A stretch of 31,133 nt of DNA, from contig JBEIHX010000037.1 in assembly GCA_040381075.1 (NCBI GenBank), positions 1 to 31,133 of the forward strand, given 5' to 3'. Source of the DNA: JBEIHX01 sp040381075 (GTDB lineage: Bacteria > Pseudomonadota > Alphaproteobacteria > Caulobacterales > Aquidulcibacteraceae). The notes beneath the pieces are model-generated. The model saw only the letters and a list, made by a program, of their open reading frames with translations. It searched no databases and had not been told where the DNA came from. Positions 1 to 7,120 of this stretch are shown here, piece after piece. How positions within the stretch are numbered: position 1 is the first letter of the stretch; each line of letters starts with the position of its first letter. Position numbers and translations under genes: made by a program.

Positions 1-495
1 ATCGAGCGCGACAGGCGGCCCGTTCTGCACGGCGACAACGGCTCAACCATCAAGGCCACGTCAGTCCTGGCGATGCTGTATTGGCTGGGCGTCCGGCCCT
101 CGTACGCGCGCCCGCGCGTCAGCGACGACAACGCCTTCGTCGAGGCGCTCTTCCGCACCGCGAAGTACCGCCCGGAGTTTCCGGCCAAAGGCTTTGCGAC
201 CCTGGACGATGCGCGGCAGTGGGCAGCCGATTTCGTAAACTGGTACAACGTCAACCATCAGCACAGCGCCATCCGATACGTGAGCCCAGCTCAGAAACAT
301 GAGGGAGCGGATCGCTCAATCCTCGCCAGGCGTCATGCGCTGTAACTCCAGGCCCGTGAGCGCACACCTGCACGCTGGTCACGCCACACCCGCAACTGGA
401 ACCCCATCGAGGCCGTAGCCTTGAACCCGGAACGCGATGTGATCGTCAAAATGTCCGCGCCGCAGGGCTCAGAGAGTAAGGCTTCGGCTGCATGA
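1..495 (+). pseudogene. IS3-family transposase (orfB) C-terminal part, interrupted by a stop codon
   Basis: The frame is open from the first base and encodes the end of a DDE integrase core. It shows HGDNGS (second catalytic Asp region), then DDNAFVEALFRTAKYRPEFP with the catalytic Glu, then WYNVNHQHSAIRYVSP, typical of IS3-group OrfB. A TAA at 343-345 stops it after RHAL, but the same frame continues in recognisable transposase sequence (ARERTPARWSRHTRNW, then LNPERD) to a TGA at 493-495. In relatives a Tyr normally follows RHA(V/L), so the TAA is probably a Tyr-to-stop change. The 5' part lies outside the window. Sequence just after the TGA (about 495-525) may be the element's right end, but no partner end is visible. 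A product ending at 345 would lack only the last ~50 residues, so some activity cannot be excluded. Confidence 0.85.
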
Positions 496-582
496 AACGG
501 GCGGCAACTGCCTTGACGCGCACAGCCCCTCTGGTGTGGAAGCTGTCACCCGTTGTCATATGAAGGGCCAAATCCTAAATCG

Positions 583-728
583 TTAATGCGCCATGACGGT
601 GGCTCGAAACTCTGGGTTCATGCAGGCCTTCGCGCGCTTGCGAAGGATTGATGGTTTTGAGGGCTCCCGCCTCAGGAGATTGATAGCCGCTTTGCGGATC
701 ACCCTCTCTGTCAGGGCCGGTGTTTGTC
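583..728 (-). pseudogene. transposase C-terminal fragment (ISAs1-like?)
   Basis: Read on the minus strand, this stretch encodes about 45 residues ending in a natural TAA at 583-585. It contains LTERVIRKAAINLLRREPSK, followed by ILRKRAKACMNPEFRATVMA. The NLLRRE...KRAKA pattern resembles the C-terminal tail of ISAs1 (H-repeat) transposases, but the match is by eye and the family is uncertain. No start or catalytic domain is present, and it abuts the IS3-type fragment at 730-1019 directly. It is therefore a remnant of a separate element, or of a nested insertion. Confidence 0.45.
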
Positions 729-729
729 A

Positions 730-1019
730 ACGAAGTTGTCCGGTGCGGTGCTTTTCAAGCTGCCTGTTCGGCCATCCCGGCCATGGTCCGCCGCGATGGA
801 TGATCTCTACTTTGAACAGACCGCTGACCGTCTCGGCCATGGGGTTGTCTTAGCTGTTGCGGATGCTGCCAACAGAGGGCTCAATGCCAGCTTCGGCCAA
901 GCGCTCAGTGTAGGTCATGGACAGATATTGTGAGCCGCGGTCGATGTGGTGGATAAGGTCGCTGCTGGCGGGGCGAAATCGCTTGAAACACAAAGCATAA
1001 TAAGATTTCGCCATCTCAA
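730..1019 (-). pseudogene. IS3-family transposase fragment, degenerate
   Basis: The minus strand encodes LIHHIDRGSQYLSMTYTERL, then AEAGIEPSVGSIRNS, a stop, then DNPMAETVSGLFKVEIIHRG. This matches the end of an IS3-family OrfB core, normally HHSDRGSQY...GSVGDSYDNALAE...GLYKAEVIHR. The TAA at 850-852 (minus strand) sits exactly where the conserved Tyr of SYDN should be. Homology fades after about position 750, and both ends of the gene are missing. This is a dead copy, in opposite orientation to the transposase at 1-495. Confidence 0.75.
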
Positions 1020-1083
1020 GTCCGTTCGATGAGCCGCTTATTTCTTGCCGGCAAAATTACAACCACGGGACGCACACACGATA

Positions 1084-1641
1084 TCAAAATGGCGGGTGGA
1101 GATCTCGAAGTATGGGCCAAGCCTTATCTCGTGAATTCACGAATGCCGTCTCTGGGGCTATAGGCCACGGTATTTGGAGATCTGCGTCTAGCCAGTTCAA
1201 GCCGCCTTCACACTCCGGAGCATACTCATCGGAAGTCTTGTAGATCACCTCAGTATGCTCAGTGAGAGTCATAAATCCGTGTGCCATGCCCGCTGGAGCA
1301 TAAACCTGCCGCCAATTTTCGGCAGATAGATTAACTGCGACGTACTGTCCAAAAGTCCGTGAGGTCGTACGAATGTCTACCACCACGTCAAAAATTTCTC
1401 CGCGCACGACCCGGACCAGCTTCGCCTGCGCGCGAGGAGGCACCTGGAAATGCAAGCCACGTACAACACCACGCGCGGCCGACATGGAATGATTGTCCTG
1501 AAGCCAAGGATGTGTGATGCCCAGCTCCTGTAGAATACTCGATTTAAAAACTTCGGAGAAAAACCCGCGCTGGTCGCCGTGCTTCTCAGGCGTGAACAAC
1601 AGAACCCCTTCGATACTCGTGGTGTCGACACGTACAGTCAT
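1084..1641 (-). CDS. rmlC: dTDP-4-dehydrorhamnose 3,5-epimerase
   Basis: RmlC epimerises C3 and C5 of dTDP-4-keto-6-deoxy-D-glucose, the third step of cytoplasmic dTDP-L-rhamnose synthesis. The 185-residue length is normal for the family. Visible signatures are GDQRGFFSEVF near the N terminus, the catalytic His in RGLHFQ (His64), the cupin strands RVVRGEIFDVVVDIR, and YAPAGMAHGF followed by VIYKTSDEY, which contains the conserved Tyr. The ATG is preceded by a modest GAAAG site. It is the last gene of rmlBDAC, 18 bp after the rmlA stop. No hairpin-plus-T terminator is evident between it and the transposase remnants. The codons are more A/T-rich than in genes to the right, suggesting transfer. 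Confidence 0.97.
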   Translation of the reverse strand: MTVRVDTTSIEGVLLFTPEKHGDQRGFFSEVFKSSILQELGITHPWLQDNHSMSAARGVVRGLHFQVPPRAQAKLVRVVRGEIFDVVVDIRTTSRTFGQYVAVNLSAENWRQVYAPAGMAHGFMTLTEHTEVIYKTSDEYAPECEGGLNWLDADLQIPWPIAPETAFVNSRDKAWPILRDLHPPF

Positions 1642-1659
1642 GCTTTCAGATTCTTCTCA

Positions 1660-2526
1660 TCAGTTTTCGATAACGACACGCTTCAGATAATCGCCGTACT
1701 CATTCCTGAATTCGCCCGCCAGACGAAGCAGCTGCTCTGTGTCAATAAACCCCTTTCGCCAGGCGACTTCTTCCGGACAAGCAATCTTGTAGCTTTGGCG
1801 CTGTTCCAATGTCTGAACGTAGTTGGATGCCTGAAGAAGGCTCTCAAACGTACCTGCATCGAGCCAGGCTGATCCACGCGCAAGTTGCTCGACCCTCAAT
1901 TGACCGCGATTAAGGTAGGCTTCGTTGATCGATGTAATCTCGAGTTCGCCCCTCGCCGAAGGCACTATTTGCTTGGCGATGTCCACAACGTCAGGACCGT
2001 AAAAATAGAGACCCGTGACTGCCCAACTGCTCTTCGGTTGCCTGGGCTTTTCTTCGATTGAAACAGCCTTGCCTCTTCCGTCCAACTCTACGATGCCAAA
2101 TCTCTCTGGATCCTGAACTCGATAGGCAAAAATGCAGGCGCCGCTTTGCGTATTACCAGCTGCTTCAAGCTGAGCCGTGAGACCGGCGCCATGGAAAATG
2201 TTATCCCCCAAAGCTAATGCAGCGGGGCGATCGCGAACAAACTGCTCGCCTATGAGGAAAGCCTGCGCAAGCCCTTTTGGCTCGGGCTGCTCCGCATACT
2301 CAAAGTGCATTCCCCAATCTGAGCCATCTCCGAGAAGGCTGCGATAAAGCGGCAACGCGGCAGGCGTTGAGATGACAAGAATATCCCTAATTCCAGCAAG
2401 CATAAGAGTCGTGATCGGGTAATAGACCAAAGGCTTGTCGTAGACCGGCAGGAGCTGTTTCGAGAGACCTTTCGTAATCGGATATAGCCTCGTGCCCATC
2501 CCCCCGGCTAGGATGATCCCTCTCAT
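1660..2526 (-). CDS. rmlA: glucose-1-phosphate thymidylyltransferase
   Basis: RmlA joins glucose-1-phosphate and dTTP to give dTDP-glucose and pyrophosphate, the entry step of dTDP-rhamnose synthesis. The protein starts MRGIILAGGMGTRLYP, the nucleotidyltransferase G-G-x-G-T-R loop, followed by the Lys-containing KQLLPVYDKPLVYYP. ALGDNIFHG and SIEEKPRQPKS are further family signatures. At 288 residues it is of usual size. An in-frame start nine codons upstream exists, but the ATG at 2526 fits the family start and overlaps the rmlD stop by four bases (ATGA), implying translational coupling. It is the third gene of rmlBDAC. Confidence 0.97.
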   Translation of the reverse strand: MRGIILAGGMGTRLYPITKGLSKQLLPVYDKPLVYYPITTLMLAGIRDILVISTPAALPLYRSLLGDGSDWGMHFEYAEQPEPKGLAQAFLIGEQFVRDRPAALALGDNIFHGAGLTAQLEAAGNTQSGACIFAYRVQDPERFGIVELDGRGKAVSIEEKPRQPKSSWAVTGLYFYGPDVVDIAKQIVPSARGELEITSINEAYLNRGQLRVEQLARGSAWLDAGTFESLLQASNYVQTLEQRQSYKIACPEEVAWRKGFIDTEQLLRLAGEFRNEYGDYLKRVVIEN

Positions 2527-3422
2527 GGTGATGCCAAGTTTGCGGCGAGGCACCGCGCAACGCAGTCTGCTACGCCCAGTTTCCAGTGTGGCATCGAAAC
2601 TCCAAAGGCCTCCTCAAGCTTAGTGCAGTCCAAACGACTATTTGCCGGGCGCCTTGCGGGGGTCGGGTATTCAGACATTTCAATGCGCTTCACACGCGCA
2701 CTCGGCCCGCCAAGCCGCTCTGATGCTTCGAAGATGGCAGCGGCAAACTCGGCCCATACGCAGTCACCACCTCCGACCATGTGGTAGGTACCCCAGCGCA
2801 TATCGTTCCGAGAATACTTCAGCGTTCTCGCGACGGAGATCAAACCCTCGGCAATATCCAATGCGTAGGTCGGCGAACCTCTTTGGTCGGCGACGACGCC
2901 AACTTCGTCACGGGACACTGCGAGGCGCAGCATAGTCTTCACGAAGTTGTTGCCGAAGGGACTGTGCACCCATGACGTCCGGACGATGACATGTTTCGGG
3001 TTTGAGGCGCGCAAGAGTTGCTCGCCCTCTAACTTTGTATAGCCATAAACGTTTATCGGACCCGTTTGCTCGTCTTCCCGATACGGGTCGTTCTTTTCAC
3101 CCGAAAAGACATAGTCGGTGGATATGTGAACCACCGGCAGATCAAGGTTCGCGGTTATCTCGCCCAGCTTTCCAACTGCTGTGGCGTTCACAGCACGAGC
3201 AGCGTCCGGCGCGCCTTCGGCTGTGTCGACGCCAGTCCAGGCTGCCGCGTTTATGATGACGTCAGGAGCTTGGGATCTGATTGCACCAGAAATCGACGAC
3301 ATATCAAGCAGATCAAGTTGGGGCCTACCCACCGATACGAGCGCAACATCCGGATGCCGGACCGTGCACACGGAAAGACCTTTCGCGACCTGTCCGGTTC
3401 TGCCCAGGACGAGCACACGCAT
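2523..3422 (-). CDS. rmlD: dTDP-4-dehydrorhamnose reductase
   Basis: RmlD reduces dTDP-4-keto-L-rhamnose with NAD(P)H to dTDP-L-rhamnose, the last step. The chosen start gives MRVLVLGRTGQVAKG, a Rossmann loop of the GxxGQ(V/L) type found in RmlD. HISTDYVFSG carries the catalytic Thr/Ser region, and YGYTKLEGE is the YxxxK motif. The C-terminal RRPANSRLDCTKLEEAFG is characteristic of the family. The length is 299 residues. An upstream in-frame start would add 29 unrelated residues inside rmlB. The ATG overlaps the rmlB stop by one base (TGATG), and its own stop overlaps the rmlA start, so the genes form a single coupled transcript. Confidence 0.97.
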   Translation of the reverse strand: MRVLVLGRTGQVAKGLSVCTVRHPDVALVSVGRPQLDLLDMSSISGAIRSQAPDVIINAAAWTGVDTAEGAPDAARAVNATAVGKLGEITANLDLPVVHISTDYVFSGEKNDPYREDEQTGPINVYGYTKLEGEQLLRASNPKHVIVRTSWVHSPFGNNFVKTMLRLAVSRDEVGVVADQRGSPTYALDIAEGLISVARTLKYSRNDMRWGTYHMVGGGDCVWAEFAAAIFEASERLGGPSARVKRIEMSEYPTPARRPANSRLDCTKLEEAFGVSMPHWKLGVADCVARCLAANLASP

Positions 3423-4516
3423 CAGTCTGCCACTGCACTCGCGGATGTGACGTCCACGAGGCCCAGTCTTTGCCCGGAATAGACACGCGAGCGCAGCGGT
3501 TGCCACCACTTCGCGTTGTCAAGATACCACAGCACAGTCTTCCGAAGTCCAGACTCGAAATTCTCCCAGGCCCGCCAACCCAGCTCGTTTTCCAGTTTTG
3601 ATGCGTCAATAGCGTAACGATGGTCATGCCCGGGGCGATCGGTGACAAATTCGATCAAGTTGCGATGAGGCTCGGTCTTGGGTGAAAGCTCGTCCAGCAA
3701 GTCGCAGATAGCTTCCACCACCTGAAGATTTGTCCGCTCATTGCGACCGCCCACATTATAGGTCTCGCCGGGACGGCCATTGTTCAGGATCAGGGCCAGC
3801 GCACGCGCATGATCCTCGACGTAAAGCCAATCGCGGATATTGTCGCCCTTCCCGTAAACTGGGAGTTTCTTCCCCTCAAGCGCGTTAAGGATCACCAGCG
3901 GTATCAGCTTCTCAGGGAAATGATGTGGCCCGTAATTATTCGAGCAGTTTGAGACAATGACCGGAAAACCGTATGTTCGGTGCCACGCCTTTGCAAGATG
4001 GTCGGACGCTGCCTTCGAGGCCGAATAGGGCGAAGATGGATCGTAAGGCGTTTCTTCGGTGAACAGGCCTTCCGGTCCGAGCGAACCGTAGACCTCGTCC
4101 GTCGAGATGTGCAGGAAGCGAAAGGCGCCTTTTGCTGAGGCAGGAAGTACCGACCAGTATGCACGCGCCGCCTCCAGCATCGAGAACGTACCTACGATGT
4201 TCGTCTCAATAAAGGCGCGTGCGCCAGTGATTGATCGATCAACGTGGCTCTCGGCAGCCAGATGATAAACCTGATCCGGCCGATCCTCTTCGAACAGTGT
4301 GCTGATCAAATTGAAGTCACAAATGTCTGCTTCGACCAGACGAAAACGCGGACTTCCTTCAAGAGGAGCAAGCGAGGCGCGGTTTGCGGCGTAGGTCAGC
4401 TTGTCGACTACAACTATGTCGTGATCTGTTTCGGAAAACAGATACCGGCAAAGCGCCGACCCGATAAAGCCTGCACCGCCTGTGACCATGACCGTATTGC
4501 GAGGCAGAGCGCTCAT
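3422..4516 (-). CDS. rmlB: dTDP-glucose 4,6-dehydratase
   Basis: RmlB is an extended SDR enzyme that converts dTDP-glucose to dTDP-4-keto-6-deoxyglucose using bound NAD. Visible motifs are TGGAGFIGSALCRYL (NAD-binding GxxGxxG), HLAAESHVDRSI, ISTDEVYGSLG with the catalytic Thr-Asp-Glu, YSASKAASDH (YxxxK), and NNYGPHHFPEKLIP. It has 364 residues from the ATG at 4516, which has GGGAGTAGG eight bases upstream. A TTG seven codons earlier is possible but would overlap that site. It is the first gene of the operon, and the 163 bp between it and the integrase end should hold the promoter. No strong -35/-10 pair is convincing by eye. Confidence 0.97.
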   Translation of the reverse strand: MSALPRNTVMVTGGAGFIGSALCRYLFSETDHDIVVVDKLTYAANRASLAPLEGSPRFRLVEADICDFNLISTLFEEDRPDQVYHLAAESHVDRSITGARAFIETNIVGTFSMLEAARAYWSVLPASAKGAFRFLHISTDEVYGSLGPEGLFTEETPYDPSSPYSASKAASDHLAKAWHRTYGFPVIVSNCSNNYGPHHFPEKLIPLVILNALEGKKLPVYGKGDNIRDWLYVEDHARALALILNNGRPGETYNVGGRNERTNLQVVEAICDLLDELSPKTEPHRNLIEFVTDRPGHDHRYAIDASKLENELGWRAWENFESGLRKTVLWYLDNAKWWQPLRSRVYSGQRLGLVDVTSASAVAD

Positions 4517-4679
4517 TGCAAGACCTACTCCCGGCAAGACGTTGGAACCTCAATTGGCTTTTTGATAGCTGCAGGTATCTGCGTCCCTTGCACGATGTAA
4601 CGTCGCTTTTGGAGAAACAGGACAGAACCTATACTACCTTCGCCCGATGACACCGAACCAGGCGGAACGCCAATAAACA

Positions 4680-5700
4680 TTAAACCGCGACCCGGCCGCT
4701 TCTTGGGAAACGCCAGTGGGGTGGATTAGGGGTGGGCGCGCCTGCCAACGCCTTCCACCGCCGCTCGTGCATTGCCCGTGTCGAGGCGTTCTCGACATAG
4801 CGCAGCAGCACATGCGGGGTCTTCCAGCCGCCGGCCTGCATGATGGCGAGACTGTCAAAGCCCGCCACCATCATGTCCTGCGCCGCGCCAATCCGCATCG
4901 AATGCCCCGACAGGCCTTTGACAACCTCGAAAGGCACGCCTGCGCGCTTTGCTGCCCGCTTCACGAGCCTCTGCACCGAGCTCACATTGAGCGCAGTCTC
5001 TGCTGGCCTTGCCTGATGCACCGACCGGAAGAGCGGCCCATCCACGATTCGAGCCGCCTCAAGCCAAGCGGACACACGGCGAGCCGTCTCCGGCGAGAGC
5101 CACGCGATGCGGCCTGCGCCCGACTGGTCGGCCTTGCTGCGCGGGATCAGGATCGACCAGGTCTCACCATTACCCGCACGCACATGGCCCACTTCCATGG
5201 CGCAGATCTCAGCCGAGCGGCAGAACGTATCATAGCCGACGCTCAGGAGCGCGGCGTCGCGCAGGCCAAGGAGGTCCTCCCCGCAGCCTTCCATCAGCTG
5301 CATCAGGATCTCGCGGGTCATGCCGTGGGCTTGTGCCGGCTGGCTCGGTTTCTTGCGCTCGGCGCGCCGGATGGCGAGGGTTACAGAGCTTGCCACCAAC
5401 GGGCAGGGCAGGTCGCTGTAGCGATGCGCAAACCCGATCGCAGACAGTCGCCGCTTGAGGGTTCCGGGGGTGACGAGGAGGCAGATGGCATCGACATAGG
5501 CCGCAACCGTTTGAGACGTCGCGGGAAGCCACTCCTCGCCCCGCTCGGCGCACCAGGACGCAAAGGCCTTGAGGTCGGTTCGGTAGCTCTTGAGGGTCGC
5601 TTTGGAATAGGCGCCCTCGCAGCGGTCGATGAGGGCGTCTACCAGGCGGGGATTGCGCGAGGGGGCCGAAGCGTGGTTGACGGGATCAGAACGTTTCCAT
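4680..5700 (-). CDS. tyrosine recombinase / phage-type integrase, start unresolved
   Basis: This site-specific recombinase would cut and rejoin DNA through a Tyr-DNA intermediate. The catalytic set is complete (numbered from the TTG at 5399): R61 in CRSAEI, K89 in PRSKAD, H166 and R169 in GHSMRIGAAQ, W192 in AGGWKT, and Y201 in LLRYVENAS. The frame stays open upstream to a TAG at 5706-5708 and encodes a plausible core-binding N domain (LKSYRTDLKAFASWC, then TPGTLKRRLSAIGFAH). There is no ATG, GTG or TTG in that extra part. An ATG at 5700 is in another frame and hits TGA four codons later. Either a one-base frameshift destroyed the start or a rare start (CTG, ATC) is used. No tRNA or att duplication is visible. 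Divergent from a broken XRE regulator, it looks like the end module of a small integrative element. Confidence 0.8.
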
Positions 5701-5701
5701 A

Positions 5702-5718
5702 AGTACTAGAATAGTACT
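5702..5718. promoter_or_regulatory. 17-bp palindrome between integrase and XRE regulator
   Basis: AGTACTA-GAA-TAGTACT is a perfect 7-bp inverted repeat with a 3-bp spacer. It lies in the short gap between the divergent integrase and the small HTH gene. Such a site is the expected place for an operator of the adjacent XRE-type repressor. A recombinase arm site is an alternative. This is inference from position and symmetry only. Confidence 0.5.
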
Positions 5719-5735
5719 CCAAATCAGGTTTTGCA

Positions 5736-5969
5736 ATGCCCTCAGGCTCACAAATTCGCGCAGCTCGCGGTCTTCTCGGAGTATCTGCTGCCTAGCTTGC
5801 CGAACTCGCCAGCGTGACCTGGAAGACTATCCAGCGCTTCGAGACTGTCGAGGGCGTTCCCCCCAACCGCAGCGGTACCCTCGATAAGGTCCGCGCCGCC
5901 CTCGAAGCCCGGGGCATAGAGTTCCTCGGCGATCCGGACAAGAGCCCCGGCGTGCGCCTGCGCCGGTGA
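5736..5969 (+). pseudogene. XRE/Cro-type HTH regulator with in-frame TAG
   Basis: From the ATG at 5736 the frame reads IRAARGLLGVSAA, a TAG at 5793-5795, then LAELASVTWKTIQRFETVEG and later LDKVRAALEARGIEFL, ending RLRR and TGA. Without the stop this is a complete 77-residue XRE regulator of the QIRAARALLGWSQ...TIQRFE...IRAALEAAGVEF type common in alphaproteobacteria. The stop lies in the first HTH helix, at a position often Gln or Glu, so a CAG-to-TAG change is the simplest origin. No alternative start would restore the HTH. It probably once repressed the divergent integrase from the palindrome just upstream. Confidence 0.75.
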
Positions 5970-6240
5970 TCCTTACCGAAGGTGGTTTCAGGACCGACCC
6001 AGCCCGGACGACGGCGACCTTGCTCTGCGACGGCAGTCCCTGGAGCGGCCAGATTATCTTCACGCCGGGAACCAGCCGCGGCGAAGCCATTCCATAAATT
6101 CTGTCTGCGGACGATTTGCCGGGCCATTTCCGACCCCCGCCCAGTTATTTCCCCTTACTTTATTTGCGAGCGGCTCGCCCGCTAAAATCGCCCATTACCC
6201 CCGCACGCCCGGTAAGCCCTCATATCTCGCATCCTTGAGC

Positions 6241-6262
6241 AAAAGTGCGAAGCCGTTTTGCG
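6241..6262. repeat. REP-like intergenic motif, copy 1
   Basis: The core AAAAGTGCGAAGCCGTTTTG is imperfectly self-complementary (AAAA...TTTT around GTGCGAAGCC). It resembles the widespread alphaproteobacterial intergenic motif of the form GAAAAGTGGGAACCGGTTTTC. A second, closely similar copy begins at 6343. Confidence 0.5.
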
Positions 6263-6342
6263 CCCGCCTGCGCGACGGGCAAGAGGCAGGGTGAAGAGGA
6301 AAAGCTGGAACCAGATTGGCGCATGCCGCGAGTAACGACGCG

Positions 6343-6364
6343 GAAAGTGCGAACCCGTTTTCGG
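6343..6364. repeat. REP-like intergenic motif, copy 2
   Basis: The core GAAAGTGCGAACCCGTTTTC matches the copy at 6241 at nearly every base, in the same orientation, about 100 bp away. It is closer than copy 1 to the common alphaproteobacterial form. Confidence 0.5.
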
Positions 6365-7120
6365 CAGCGCGTCGGATCACGGGGAGGCTTTGGGCCTCAG
6401 CTGATTGTTTGCCGCTGGCGTTTGGGGGGTGCGGAGGTATGGGCTAACCGCAAACCCTGCGAAAGCAACCACGCAGCAGTCACGAGGGGAAGGTTTTTAC
6501 ACTCCGCCAGCGGACATTTTCCGCGGCCGGCCTGCCGTTTTTCGCTGGATCCGCTGCGCGCGTAGACCGTGTCTTGCGCGTCTGCGGAGAGATCACCTGA
6601 CGGCAGCCCCTTCAGCCCTCCGTCCTACATCCGATCCGCTGGCGTAAACCCGCGCCGGTAGACCTGTGGGCATGCCGGCTTGACGCCCAATGCGCCGCTG
6701 AACGGCTACCGCACCGCCGGTGCATCTACGGCCCGTGCGGTCACAGTCATCAACATTCGGGTAACTATCACGGCTGCGAATCAGTTTGCAACACGCGCCA
6801 GCCCCACGCACGCAAATGATCATGCCGCGCCACCGGCCCGAGGGCGACGAGGCCGGGGCCTGACCGCGGCCGCCGCGTGCGCGCTGCGATCGTCGAGCCT
6901 GCCCCCAACGCGCAGGCCGGTCGTGGGGCCAGGACGATTGATCGCTGTCCGCTGCGCCGCCCCGTGAGACCAACCTTATGCCTTCGCACGCCATCCCCTG
7001 AGCGGTCCCGCCCGCCGCGCGCAGCCAGTTCCCGCAGCCGAGTCAATGCCCGCTCCAACATCTGCACGTCGCCGCACTGCGCGAGGCTTCCAGCATCCGC
7101 GCACGCGGTGACGCTGTCGC

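Larger units (their letters stand above)
5970..7120. other. 1.15-kb region without a recognisable gene
   Basis: No open frame here has a known motif, a convincing ribosome binding site and proper codon bias together. The left part (about 6070-6260) is more A/T-rich. Two REP-like motifs sit at 6241 and 6343. The rest is G/C-rich, with only short open frames on both strands. It probably separates the integrase element from the resident chromosome and may contain decayed genes. Confidence 0.6.

Noticed and set aside
4680..5700. Looked for a tRNA-type attachment site next to the integrase
   Set aside because: No tRNA-like cloverleaf or direct repeat of an att core could be found in the flanking sequence.
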